DNA of 64,000 bases from contig NC_013595.1 in assembly GCF_000024865.1 (NCBI RefSeq), positions 372,001 to 436,000 on the forward strand. Reading direction: 5' to 3'. A model generated the notes under the pieces. The model did not search any database. It worked only from the letters and a program-made list of their open reading frames with translations, and was not told the origin of the DNA. Position numbers and translations under genes: made by a program. Positions 28,396 through 36,748 of this stretch are shown one piece after another; positions within the stretch are counted from its first letter, which is position 1; every line of letters starts with the position of its first letter. The stretch is from Streptosporangium roseum DSM 43021 (GTDB lineage Bacteria > Actinomycetota > Actinomycetes > Streptosporangiales > Streptosporangiaceae).

Positions 28396-29934
28396 GTGAC
28401 CAATGCTCCCCGAGCCGTCCTGGCTGCGACGTTCGCCCCAGGAGACACGGCCGTCCCTGCCGCCCGGCGGTTCACCGTAGAGGTGATGACCGCCTGGGCC
28501 GCCACGTCCGTGCTGGCCGTGGCCGAGCAGCTGGCGGGGGAGCTCGTCGCGCAGGCGGCCCAGGCGCCGTTCGAGGTCGTATGGAGCCACCTGGAGGACG
28601 GCGTCCAGGTGGAGGTCCGCCAGAAGGGCGTCCCCGGAGGCGTCCCCGCCGGCCCCACCGTGCCGGTCGACGAGTGGGGCGTCACCTTCTCCGGCGAGCA
28701 CCACACCCACTGGGCGCGGCTGCCGCTGCCCGGCTCCGCCGAGCGGACGGCCGCGGAGTGGTCCACGGAGGAGCCGAGCCGGGGACCGATCTGGATGGGC
28801 TTCCTCGCCGACGCCAGCGACCTGCTGGCCGGCACCCTCGACCCGGACATGGTGCCGGCGATCATCTCCCAGATCGTCGTTCCCCGTCTGGCCACCTGGT
28901 GCGCGGTCTACACCTGGAGCGGCGACGGCGGCCCGCAGCGCCCGGCCTACCTGTGGCACACCGACGAGCGGCGCATCGACGAGCTGCGCGAGGAGCTCGC
29001 CACGGCCCAGATCCCGCAGGCGGGCGGCTCCATGCAGCTCGGCGACTCGCAGATGCTCATCATCCCGCTGCTCGCGCGGGGACGGGCGCTGGGGGTGATG
29101 TGCCTGGGACGGCCGGACCGTTTCGCCGAGGACGCCTTCCAGTACGCCGAGGACATCGGCCGCCGCGCGGCCCTCGCGATGGACAACGCCCGGCTCTACG
29201 CCACCCAGGCGGCGGCCAACCGGGCGCTGCAGCGCAGCCTGCTGCCCCCCAACGAGCCGGGCGAGATCCCGGGGCTCGACCCCGCCGTGGTCTACGAGCC
29301 GGCCGGGGAGACCAACGAGGTCGGCGGTGACTTCTACGACCTGTTCGCGGCCGGGGACGACTCGTGGCGCTTCGCGGTCGGCGACGTCTGCGGCACCGGC
29401 CCCGAGGCCGCCGCGGTCACCGGTCTGGCCCGCCACACCCTGCGGCTGCTCGCCAGGGAGGGGTACGGCGTGGCGGCCGTCCTCGACCGCCTCAACCAGG
29501 CGATCCTGGACGAGGGGGAACGGGCCCGCTTCCTGACCCTGCTGCACGGCGAGATCAAGCCCGTGCCCACCGGGCTGGACGTGTGGATGGTCTCCGCCGG
29601 CCATCCCGAGGCGCTGCGGCTGCGGCCCACGGGCGTCGTGGAGACGGTGGTGACCTCCCAGTCGCTGCTGGGGGTCTTCCCCGAGGCGACCTTCAAGGCC
29701 GAGGTCGTCCACCTCGACCCCGGTGACGTCCTTCTCGCGGTGACCGACGGGGTGACCGAGCGGCGTCAGGGCGGACGGCTGCTCGACGACGACGGAGGAC
29801 TGGCCAAGCTGTTCGCCGAGTGCGTGGGCCTGTCGGCGCGGGCGGTCGCCGAGCGGATCCGCCGGGCCGTCCAGGACTTCGCCCCCGAGCCGAGCGCGGA
29901 CGACATGGCGATCGTGGTCCTGCGCGCCCGGTAG
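28396..29934 (+). CDS. SpoIIE/PP2C-family serine phosphatase with GAF domain
   Basis: A ~512-residue protein. Residues ~15-130 look like a degenerate RsbW/HATPase-type fold (TAWAATSVLAVAEQLAGE), ~155-300 like a GAF sensor (LSGTLDP-type start GFLADASDLLAGTLDPD, ending RRAALAMDNARLYATQ), and ~300-512 are a SpoIIE phosphatase with metal-binding Asp/Gly motifs NEVGGDFYDLF, VGDVCGTGPEAA, VSAGHPEALRL and TDGVTERRQGG. Such proteins dephosphorylate anti-anti-sigma factors in partner-switching cascades. GTG 28396 is inferred. The gene diverges from the poly-HAMP kinase across a 121-bp gap and may belong to the same stress-signalling unit. Confidence 0.88.
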   Translation: MTNAPRAVLAATFAPGDTAVPAARRFTVEVMTAWAATSVLAVAEQLAGELVAQAAQAPFEVVWSHLEDGVQVEVRQKGVPGGVPAGPTVPVDEWGVTFSGEHHTHWARLPLPGSAERTAAEWSTEEPSRGPIWMGFLADASDLLAGTLDPDMVPAIISQIVVPRLATWCAVYTWSGDGGPQRPAYLWHTDERRIDELREELATAQIPQAGGSMQLGDSQMLIIPLLARGRALGVMCLGRPDRFAEDAFQYAEDIGRRAALAMDNARLYATQAAANRALQRSLLPPNEPGEIPGLDPAVVYEPAGETNEVGGDFYDLFAAGDDSWRFAVGDVCGTGPEAAAVTGLARHTLRLLAREGYGVAAVLDRLNQAILDEGERARFLTLLHGEIKPVPTGLDVWMVSAGHPEALRLRPTGVVETVVTSQSLLGVFPEATFKAEVVHLDPGDVLLAVTDGVTERRQGGRLLDDDGGLAKLFAECVGLSARAVAERIRRAVQDFAPEPSADDMAIVVLRAR

Positions 29935-29979
29935 CGCCCGGGGCCGCGCGGGCTCCGTCGCCCGGCGGCCGCCGGGCCG

Positions 29980-31746
29980 CTAAGCCTCGGTCCTGATGTG
30001 CTTGCGCGCGAATTCGAGCTGGGCCGACATCTGCGCGATCCGCTCGGAGACGACCAGGGAGCCGTGGCCCGCGTCGTACCGGTAGACCGAGTGCTCGTGG
30101 CCGCGCTCGGCGAGCCGGGACACGTAGGTCTCGATCTGCCCGATCGGGCAGCGCGGGTCGTTCTCCCCGGCCAGGATCAGCAGCGGCGCCTCGACCTGGT
30201 CGACGTAGGTGATCGGCGAGCAGTTCGCGTAGCGCTCCGGCTGCTCGCCGGGGGAGCCGCCGAGCAGCGCGCGGTGATAGGCCCGCAGCGCCTCGGTCTC
30301 CTCCTCGTAGGTGGCCAGATGGTCGGCGATGGGCACCGTGGCGATGCCCGCCGCCCACACCTTGGGCTGGGTGCCCAGGCCGAGCAGCGTGAGGTAGCCG
30401 CCCCAGGAGGCGCCGGACAGCACGAGCCGTTCCGGGTCGGCGATGCCGCGGTCGACCATGACGTCCCTGACCGCGGCGACGTCGGACAGTTCGATGTGCC
30501 CGACCTCCCCCACCAGGGCGTCCCGCCAGGCCGAGCCGTAGCCGGTGGAGCCCCGGTAGTTGACCCGCACGACCGCGAAGCCCAGGTCCACCCACGCGGC
30601 CACCTGCGGCACGAAGGAGTCGTCGTCCTGCGAGGTCGGCCCGCCGTGCAGCAGGAAGATCGTGGGGAACGGTCCCGAGCCACGCTCGGGCCGTGACACC
30701 AGGGCGTGGATGCGCCCGCCGGGGCCCTCCACGTCCACGTCCTCGACCGGGACGGACGGCGGCGAGATCGGGCCGCCGTGGTTCATCACCACGTGGCCGT
30801 TGCTCGACCGGATCACCGGCGGGTGGGCGCCGCTGGACCAGGAGTACTCCACCGAGCCGTCGGGGCGGGGCGTGGCGGCGTCGATCACGCCGTGCTGGGT
30901 CTCGATCGGGAAGAGCCTGCCGCCCGCCAGGTCGTAGCGGTGCAGGTGGGTACGGCCCCGGTTGGCCCGGACGACGAGCAGCGAGCGGCCGTCGCCGTAC
31001 CAGTCGGCGGTGATCTCACCGGGGTCGCGCAGCCAGATCTCCCGCTGCTCGTCGCTCTCGGGGTCCCAGACCAGCGGCTCGCGGCGGCCCCTGCGCTCGT
31101 GCAGGGTCAGCAGCCGGCGGTCGCCTTGGACGGGCGCGAAACGCAGGCCGAGGACACCCTTGCCGGAGCCGTCGTGCAGGTCGCCGACGGTGTCGCCGTT
31201 CTGCCGGAGCACCCGCAGCGCGGGGTGCCGGGAGTCGCCGTGCTCGCTGTGGCTGATCGCGATCAGCGAGCCGTCCAGGGACATGGCGGCCACGGAGGCG
31301 GCCTCGGCGTGCTCGTAGATCGGCCGGGTGGACCCGCCCGGCCGTACGACATGGATCTGGAAGCCCTCGCCGGGCCTGGCGACGCCTATCGCGGCCTCGC
31401 CCGTGGCGGACAGCGCGATCCCCGCCGGGTAGCCGGGGGCGAGGTCGATCGGCTCGTCGGGGCCGCCGGTGAAGGGCTGGCGCATCCAGCGGCCCCACTC
31501 GTCGCCGTCGGTGTCGGAGAACCACCAGATCCACTGGCCGGTGGGGTCGATCGTGCCGTGGGAGGTGCCCTTGGGCCGGGCGGTCGCCTGGCGCATCGAT
31601 CCCGCCGCCCGGTCCCAGGCGTAGACCTCCCAGGCGCCGGAGGCGTTGCTGCGGTAGACGGCGCGGGCCGGAGCCTGACGCGCCCACACGGGCAGCGTCA
31701 CGCGTGGCGCACGGAACCTGGCCTGCCAGCGCTCCTCCGCCTTCAT
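29980..31746 (-). CDS. S9 family (prolyl oligopeptidase-type) serine peptidase
   Basis: A 588-residue cytosolic protein: an N-terminal beta-propeller-like region (to ~330) with repeated W-rich blades, then an alpha/beta hydrolase catalytic domain. The likely triad is Ser447 in SGASWGGYLTLLG, Asp530 in AGENDPRCPIG and His561 in YDAGHGSLVV. FLLHGGPTSQDDDSF is the oxyanion-hole region. This suits an acylaminoacyl- or dipeptidyl-peptidase that trims short peptides. ATG 31746 has GGAGGGA eight bases upstream. It converges on the SpoIIE gene and stands alone; no signal peptide is visible. Confidence 0.9.
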   Translation of the reverse strand: MKAEERWQARFRAPRVTLPVWARQAPARAVYRSNASGAWEVYAWDRAAGSMRQATARPKGTSHGTIDPTGQWIWWFSDTDGDEWGRWMRQPFTGGPDEPIDLAPGYPAGIALSATGEAAIGVARPGEGFQIHVVRPGGSTRPIYEHAEAASVAAMSLDGSLIAISHSEHGDSRHPALRVLRQNGDTVGDLHDGSGKGVLGLRFAPVQGDRRLLTLHERRGRREPLVWDPESDEQREIWLRDPGEITADWYGDGRSLLVVRANRGRTHLHRYDLAGGRLFPIETQHGVIDAATPRPDGSVEYSWSSGAHPPVIRSSNGHVVMNHGGPISPPSVPVEDVDVEGPGGRIHALVSRPERGSGPFPTIFLLHGGPTSQDDDSFVPQVAAWVDLGFAVVRVNYRGSTGYGSAWRDALVGEVGHIELSDVAAVRDVMVDRGIADPERLVLSGASWGGYLTLLGLGTQPKVWAAGIATVPIADHLATYEEETEALRAYHRALLGGSPGEQPERYANCSPITYVDQVEAPLLILAGENDPRCPIGQIETYVSRLAERGHEHSVYRYDAGHGSLVVSERIAQMSAQLEFARKHIRTEA

Positions 31747-31922
31747 ATGGCGCTTCCCTCCGTCAAGGCATTCGCTTCACGCGTCCAGGCGCGGGCTCGC
31801 TGGATTGCCGTCCAGTATGTCGCTTCCGCCACCAATTTGCTTAGTTAATGTGTGGGAATTTCGGACTAAATACCACTTCAGTAACATGCGTCCCGAAGGT
31901 AGCTGTCAAGCGCAAGGCTTGA

Positions 31923-32756
31923 TCAGGGGGCGGGTTGAAAGATAGACATACGGAAAGAAGCGGTCACGTTGCTTGTTTCCGGTAGTTTCATGATCTTTCT
32001 TCGCATAACTTCCGGCTCGGTGTGCCAGGCGCTCGGTCCCATTCCCACGACGGCCTCGATTGCCCCGTGTCCCAGCGTCATCCCGAACTCGTGGACGCTC
32101 CGCCCGGTCTCCACGAAGTGGCCGCTCAGGCTCTCCGCGACCCTCCGCTCCTTCGACTCGTCCACCGAGAGCAGCCCCAGCCGCTCCACCAGCGGTTCGA
32201 GGTGCCGCGAGGTGGGCGTGACCACGACCAGCACGCCGTCGTCCTTGAGCACCCGGGCGAACTCCGCCCCGTTGCGGGGGGCGAACACGTTGAGGACCAC
32301 GTCGACCGTACCGTCCCCGACGGGCAACGGCCGCCACACGTCGGCCACCACCGCCCCCAGTCGGGGGTGCGCCCGCGCGGCCCGCCTGATCGCGTGCTTG
32401 GACACGTCCAGCGCGATCCCGACGGCTCCCGGGAGCCGGTCGAGCGCCCCGGCGAGGTAGTGTCCCGTCCCCGCGCCCGCGTCCGCGACCACCTTCGCGC
32501 CGGTACGGCAGGCGCCGGCGACCGCCTCCGCCAGGGGACCGAAATACCCCGCCCCGAGGAACGCCTCCCTCGCCGCCACCATGGCCGTGCTGTCCGCCGT
32601 GCCGGGTGCCTGGGAACCGGTCAGCAGGCTGACATATCCCTGTCTGGCGATGTCGAAGGCATGGCCCTGAGCGCAGCGGAGAACCCGGTCGCCAAGGTCG
32701 AATCCGGCTCCGCAGACCGGGCAGATGAGGTATTCGACGATGTCTGTGAGGCCCAC
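31923..32756 (-). CDS. 23S rRNA (guanine-N1)-methyltransferase, RlmA/TlrB type
   Basis: A 277-residue SAM-dependent methyltransferase. The N-terminal zinc ribbon is CPVCGAGFDLGDRVLRC with the following GHAFDIARQGYVSLL, the hallmark of the RlmA family. The SAM-binding core reads VVADAGAGTGHYLAGAL and DVVLNVFAPRNGAEFARVL. RlmA(I) methylates G745 and RlmA(II)/TlrB G748 of 23S rRNA; the TlrB type contributes to tylosin/mycinosyl-macrolide resistance. Which base is modified here cannot be told by eye. GTG 32756 is the start. The gene is alone, and its C-terminal stop lies in a comparatively AT-rich 176-bp gap. Confidence 0.85.
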   Translation of the reverse strand: MGLTDIVEYLICPVCGAGFDLGDRVLRCAQGHAFDIARQGYVSLLTGSQAPGTADSTAMVAAREAFLGAGYFGPLAEAVAGACRTGAKVVADAGAGTGHYLAGALDRLPGAVGIALDVSKHAIRRAARAHPRLGAVVADVWRPLPVGDGTVDVVLNVFAPRNGAEFARVLKDDGVLVVVTPTSRHLEPLVERLGLLSVDESKERRVAESLSGHFVETGRSVHEFGMTLGHGAIEAVVGMGPSAWHTEPEVMRRKIMKLPETSNVTASFRMSIFQPAP

Positions 32757-33027
32757 CGGATAACCAACTAACTGAAGATCGTCTTTGTCGGCGCAGGCAT
32801 TCGCAGGCCGGCACAGCTAGAAACGGCCCCGAGCCGGTGTTCTCGCACCGGTCCAAGGCCTTGATCAAGCATCCTGACAGGACCAGGAGACAGATCCATG
32901 CTCGACCCTACCGCCGCCCACGCCTGCCACGAACGGCCACGTCCGGTGGCGTGGTGTACACGTATCTGGGGCCGAGGCCGAGGGTGATGCCGGGATCAGG
33001 GTGGCGTCGGGGTCGTTCGCCGTCAAC

Positions 33028-33098
33028 CGGCGCGGCGCCGTGTTGGGGTGGAAGGTCAAAAGCGCGGCGAGGGTGGGTGGGTGGCCGGGGGCCGTTTC
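33028..33098 (-). repeat. Inverted copy of the ~74-bp repeat
   Basis: Read on the minus strand this contains the same core as the array at 33355-33628 (cgccgcgcttttgacctt followed by ccacccc), in opposite orientation and on the other side of the hairpin. Confidence 0.6.
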
Positions 33099-33242
33099 TT
33101 CTGTGCGGGCCGGTGTCTCGTGGCCTGGGGGCGGTTCAGGAGGGGCTGGCCGATGGGCGGGTGGGAAGGTCTGGTGAGGGGGCAGTGGTGGACTGGGCGA
33201 GGCAGGGCGGGCGCCGATGAGCCCCGCAAGCGGTAGTGATCA

Positions 33243-33314
33243 GGGTTTTTCCTTGATCTGTTGGGATTGGGCATGCTATAGGACGTCCAATCCCAACAGA
33301 TCAAGGAAAAACCC
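33243..33314. repeat. Perfect inverted repeat, 28-bp arms, 16-base loop
   Basis: Arms 33243-33270 and 33287-33314 are exact reverse complements. Each contains ccttgatctgttgggattgg and ends in a GGGTTTTT/AAAAACCC block. It is far more AT-rich than its surroundings and lies between opposed copies of the ~74-bp repeat. Confidence 0.9.
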
Positions 33315-33354
33315 CGCAGCGCCCTCTCTTTCGCCCGCGCAGCGGGGAGCATTC

Positions 33355-33628
33355 CGTACGGCGTGGCACGAAAGAGTCGGCCCTGGGCCAGTCCGCTCAC
33401 CCCTCGCTGCGCTTTTGACCTTCCACCCCGGTATGGCGCCGCGCGGATGGGCTGGTCCCGGGCCACTCCACCTACCTCTCGCCGCGCTTTTGACCTTTCA
33501 CCCCGTACGGCGTCGCACGAAAGGGCCAGCCCCAGGCCACTCCACCCACCCTTCGGTGCGCTTTTGACCTTCGACCCCGTACGGCGCCGCGCGGATGGGC
33601 TGGTCCCCGGCCACCCCCTGGGGCGGAA
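33355..33628 (+). repeat. About 3.7 tandem copies of a ~74-bp unit
   Basis: Units begin near 33355, 33428, 33503 and 33577. Each carries ccgtacggcg or a close variant, a ggccactcc-type segment and, in the first three, gcgcttttgacctt. Copies alternate between two subtypes (gcacgaaagg versus gcgcggatgggctgg). Confidence 0.75.
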
Positions 33629-33865
33629 CGGGGGTGAACGGGCACCGCTACCGCCGCCCGCCACAGGTGGAACCCGTCCACCACATCCGTGGACGCAACC
33701 CCACGTGTGCGGCCGCGACCGCGTCAGGCGCGACCGCGTCAGGAAGGAGATCGGCCCTTCCGAGGGCACCGAGGAGTACCTGATCACGATCTATCCCGGG
33801 ACGGGCGGGAAGGCGGTCGTCCAGCGGGGTTAGCGAGATGCAAGGACGTTCCAAGTCGCCGGTCC

Positions 33866-33871
33866 TATAAC
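33866..33871 (+). promoter_or_regulatory. -10 box TATAAC before the secreted protein
   Basis: TATAAC, eight bases, then ATG 33880. A CGGAGG sits directly before the ATG but is too close for efficient Shine-Dalgarno pairing, so leaderless initiation is plausible. Confidence 0.45.
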
Positions 33872-33879
33872 TCGGAGGC

Positions 33880-34386
33880 ATGAGGAAGAGTTCTTTGATC
33901 GGCGGGTTGCTGGCGTCCGTGCTCGTGGCGGGCCTGCCGGCGGCCGCCGACGCCGCCGTGAGCCCAGCCGCGAAAGCCACCGTGACCGCCGCCGTGAGTG
34001 CCGGCGCGACCGCCCCCGCGGGGGCGAAGCACCACTGGGGGCCGGTGCGGTCGGCCGCCGGGCATTCCGGGCACGCCGTGGCGGATGTGTGGATCACGGA
34101 CTTCAGCGCCGAGACGTTCGCCGTGTCGGGCACGCTCCGCGACCGTGACCCCCACCGTGACCACTGCGCCTACATCCGCGCCAGGTTCCACTACACCGGC
34201 GGCGGCACCGGCTGGGCGCGGCCGCGCTCGACCTGCGGCCCGAGCGGTGCGTTCAGGCTGTCCTCCGACGGGGAGATCACCCGGGTGGACGTCAGGGTCT
34301 GTGTCCTGGACCGTGGCAGGCGCACGACCTCCTCCTGCCACGTCGACGTCATCCGGGCGGAGGACATCGCCAACTGGCCTCGCTAG
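33880..34386 (+). CDS. Small secreted protein of unknown function
   Basis: A 168-residue protein with a clear Sec signal peptide (MRKSSLIGGLLASVLVAGLP, cleavage expected after AAADA near residue 25). The mature part of ~140 residues starts with an Ala-rich stretch and then has a compact domain with four Cys (HCAYIRARF, RSTCGPSG, VRVCVLDRG, TSSCHVDV), probably two disulfides in an extracellular beta-rich fold. No enzyme motif is visible and I do not recognise the family. It converges on the rho paralog, with 108 bp between the stops, and is separated from the RlmA gene by the repeat region. Confidence 0.7.
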   Translation: MRKSSLIGGLLASVLVAGLPAAADAAVSPAAKATVTAAVSAGATAPAGAKHHWGPVRSAAGHSGHAVADVWITDFSAETFAVSGTLRDRDPHRDHCAYIRARFHYTGGGTGWARPRSTCGPSGAFRLSSDGEITRVDVRVCVLDRGRRTTSSCHVDVIRAEDIANWPR

Positions 34387-34494
34387 CCGGGGCCCGCGAT
34401 CGCGGGGGGAGAACCGGGCGGGAATCGTCCGGCAGGGGGAGGCGGCCATGGCCGGTCGGTCAGCCGGCCGGCCGGTCGGGCTCCGCCCGGGGGA

Positions 34495-35646
34495 TCAGGT
34501 GGTCTGCCGGACCTGCTGGAGGAAGGCGGCGTTGGAAGGGGTCTCCCGGAGCCTGTCGGTGAGCAGTTCCAGGGCCTGCTGCTTCTCCAGGCCGCCGAGG
34601 GTACGGCGCAGGCGCCAGGTGAGCTGGTGCTCCTGCGGGTCGAGCAGGATCTCCTCGCGGCGGGTGCCGGAGGCGTCGAGGTCGACGGCGGGGTAGAGGC
34701 GCTTGTCGGCCAGCGCGCGGCTGAGGCGCAGCTCCATGTTGCCGGTGCCCTTGAACTCCTCGAAGAGGTTGTCGTCCATCCGCGAGCCGGTCTCGACCAG
34801 GGCGGTGGCGAGGATCGTCAGCGAGCCGCCGTCACGCAGGTTGCGCGCGGCGCCGAAGAAGCGGCGCGGGGGGAGCAGGGCCGCGGCGTCGAGGCCGCCG
34901 GCGAGGGTGCGTCCGCCGCCGGGGGCGAGGTTGTTGTAGGCGCGGCCCAGGCGGGTCAGGGAGTCGAGCAGGACGACGACGTCGTGCCCGCTCTCGGCGA
35001 GGCGCTTGGCGCGCTCGACGGCGAGTTCGGCGAGGGCGGTGTGGTCGCGGTCGGGGCGGTCGAATGTGGACGCGGCGACCTCGCCGTGGATGGACTCGCG
35101 CATCTCGGTGACCTCCTCGGGGCGCTCGCCGACGAGCACGACCATGAGGTGACAGTCCGGATGGTTGCGCGTGATCGCGGCGGCCAGGTCCTGCAGGACC
35201 ATGGTCTTGCCCGCCTTCGGCGGGGCGACGATCAGGCCGCGCTGGCCCTTGCCGATCGGCGCGAACAGGTCGATGACCCTGCTGGTCACCGACTCGGTCT
35301 CCAGACGGAGCCGCTCGCGCGGGTGGATCGGCGTCATGTCGGCGAAGTCGGGCCTGTTCCGCCAGTCGGTGGAGCCGTTGACGCTCTCCACCTCGGCCAG
35401 CCTCTCGTACGGCTTGCGCGTGGTGGCGACGACGTGGTCGCCGGGACGCAGGCCGTACTGCCTGATCTGGGCGTGGGGCACGCGCACGTCGTCCACCCCG
35501 GGGAGGTAGCCGTGGGTGCGTATGTAGCCCGTCTTGTCGCGGACGTCGAGCAGCCCGGCCACGGTCTCCAGGTAGGCGTCGCTCTCGCGAGGACGCGGAG
35601 GGCGTGCGGCACGTGGCCGCTTCTTGGTGGTGGTTTCGATGGTCAT
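34495..35646 (-). CDS. rho: Short Rho transcription terminator paralog
   Basis: A 383-residue hexameric RNA-dependent ATPase. An RNA-binding cold-shock-like domain (~40-92, GYIRTHGYLPGVDDVRV) is followed by the RecA-like motor: P-loop APPKAGKT (141-148), Walker B region VVVLLDSLTRLGRAYN, Q-loop GGGRTLAGG, R-loop RNLRDGGSLT and KGTGNMELRLSR. The N-terminal helical domain and the long Arg/Asp-rich insertion typical of actinobacterial Rho (~600-700 residues in total) are absent. The common DERPEEV segment reads GERPEEV (Gly173). It is therefore probably a second Rho, not the housekeeping copy. ATG 35646 with AAGG upstream fits; ATG 35703 is in frame but precedes conserved sequence. Confidence 0.88.
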   Translation of the reverse strand: MTIETTTKKRPRAARPPRPRESDAYLETVAGLLDVRDKTGYIRTHGYLPGVDDVRVPHAQIRQYGLRPGDHVVATTRKPYERLAEVESVNGSTDWRNRPDFADMTPIHPRERLRLETESVTSRVIDLFAPIGKGQRGLIVAPPKAGKTMVLQDLAAAITRNHPDCHLMVVLVGERPEEVTEMRESIHGEVAASTFDRPDRDHTALAELAVERAKRLAESGHDVVVLLDSLTRLGRAYNNLAPGGGRTLAGGLDAAALLPPRRFFGAARNLRDGGSLTILATALVETGSRMDDNLFEEFKGTGNMELRLSRALADKRLYPAVDLDASGTRREEILLDPQEHQLTWRLRRTLGGLEKQQALELLTDRLRETPSNAAFLQQVRQTT

Positions 35647-35650
35647 GAGT

Positions 35651-35687
35651 GACCTTTCACAGGCGAAAGGTCGTGACTGACCTTTCG
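35651..35687 (-). promoter_or_regulatory. Three-segment leader able to mask or expose the rho ribosome binding site
   Basis: On the minus strand the order is CGAAAGGTC (35679-35687), six bases, GACCTTTCG (35664-35672), five bases, GAAAGGTC (35651-35658), four bases, ATG. The middle segment is complementary to both flanks, so two mutually exclusive hairpins are possible. The downstream one buries the Shine-Dalgarno sequence. Confidence 0.65.
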
Positions 35688-35826
35688 GGGGAAGAAACCG
35701 CATGCCTGAGAAGGCGCGGTAAGAAAAGGTGGAAAATGGAGCGGATCATCGCACGTGGCCTAGCCGACAGTGCGTCACGCTCGCTACCACAGTAGCATCG
35801 TCAATCCGTATCAAGCAGGAGACCGG

Positions 35827-36618
35827 ATGCCACATCAGTCCATAACAGTCGCAGGCGTGGAAGTGTTCCCGCTGTGCGACGCCGTGGGGCCGATGGGCGC
35901 CTCGATCCGGCGGCCACTGCCGGAGATGTTCCCCGGAGGCTGCCACGGGGGGTCCGACGAGTGGATCCTGCACTTCCACTGCTACCTGCTCCGTGACGCG
36001 GCGGGCAGGACCGTGCTGGTGGACACCGGGATCGGCCCGGAGGACTCGCCGGCGGCGAGCTGGGCGCCGGTCCCCGGAGCGCTCGGGTCCGAGCTCGCGC
36101 GGGTGGGGGTGCGCCCCGAGGAGGTGGACGCGGTGGTCATCACGCATCTGCACAGCGACCACGCGAGCGGGGCCGTGATCGGCGGGGTGCCCGTGTTCGC
36201 CAACGCCCGGCACGTCTTCCAGCGCGCCGAGGTCGACGCGGCCGCCGAGGAGGTCCTGGCCCAGGTCGTCCGGCCGCTGGGCGAGCGGGTGCAGGTGGTC
36301 GACGGCCAGGCGGACGTGCTCCCCGGCATCCGGGTGTTCCACACGCCGGGGCACACCCCCGGCCACCAGGTCGTCCAGGTGGGCGAGCTGGTGCTGACCG
36401 GTGATGTGGTGCTGCATCCGACGCAGCTGGCCGACCCGAGGGTGACCTACCTCTACGACAGCGACCCCGAGCTCGCCGTCGCGACGCGGGTGGAGCTGCT
36501 GGAGCGGGTCAGGGCCGCGCGGGGGATGATCGCCACCGCCCACTTCGCCGAGCCCTTCACCGTGCTCCCCCCGCGTGACCCCGGCGGTCCCCGCGTGACC
36601 TCGACGGTCTCCGCCTGA
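35827..36618 (+). CDS. MBL-fold metallo-hydrolase
   Basis: A 263-residue metallo-beta-lactamase-fold enzyme of the lactonase/AhlD-like group. The metal-binding motif THLHSDHASG is intact, followed by the His in FHTPGHTPGHQ, the bridging Asp in VLTGDVVLHP and a C-terminal AHFAEPF that supplies the last His. VDTGIGPED opens the fold. The substrate is unknown; lactones or esters are possible. ATG 35827 has AGGAG five bases upstream. The last ~15 codons lie inside a 20-bp minisatellite, so the C-terminus (PPRDPGGPRVTSTVSA) is repeat-encoded and probably variable between strains. Confidence 0.85.
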   Translation: MPHQSITVAGVEVFPLCDAVGPMGASIRRPLPEMFPGGCHGGSDEWILHFHCYLLRDAAGRTVLVDTGIGPEDSPAASWAPVPGALGSELARVGVRPEEVDAVVITHLHSDHASGAVIGGVPVFANARHVFQRAEVDAAAEEVLAQVVRPLGERVQVVDGQADVLPGIRVFHTPGHTPGHQVVQVGELVLTGDVVLHPTQLADPRVTYLYDSDPELAVATRVELLERVRAARGMIATAHFAEPFTVLPPRDPGGPRVTSTVSA

Positions 36619-36732
36619 GCCCGGCGCTCCCCGCGTGACCCCGGCGGGCCCCGCCTGAGCCCGATGGCCCCCGCCTGAGCCCGGCGGGCCCCGCGGGACC
36701 CCGACGGTCCCCGCGTGACCCCGGCGGCGGTC
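36573..36732 (+). repeat. 20-bp minisatellite, eight copies, spanning the MBL stop codon
   Basis: Eight consecutive 20-base units follow the pattern gcgtgaccccggcggtcccc with substitutions. Units 1-3 are translated and the stop TGA (36616-36618) sits in unit 3. Confidence 0.9.
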
Positions 36733-36748
36733 CGGGGCCTCTTCCCTC

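Larger units (their letters stand above)
32757..33865. other. 1.1-kb gene-poor stretch with repeats
   Basis: The stretch holds the structured repeats listed separately. Open frames crossing it read as Arg/Pro/Gly low complexity and change with the repeat period, so I call no gene. Between 33690 and 33833 a short frame ends in GTEEYLITIYPGTGGKAV before TAG; it looks more protein-like and could be the tail of a lost gene, but there is no start or family match. Confidence 0.5.

Noticed and set aside
33243..33314. Hairpin as a simple intrinsic terminator
   Set aside because: Arms are unusually long, and the nearest genes end or start hundreds of bases away (32756 start, 33880 start), so no gene needs terminating here.
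33355..33628. CRISPR array
   Set aside because: Copies are adjacent without unique spacers, vary in sequence, and no cas gene is nearby; these are ordinary tandem repeats.
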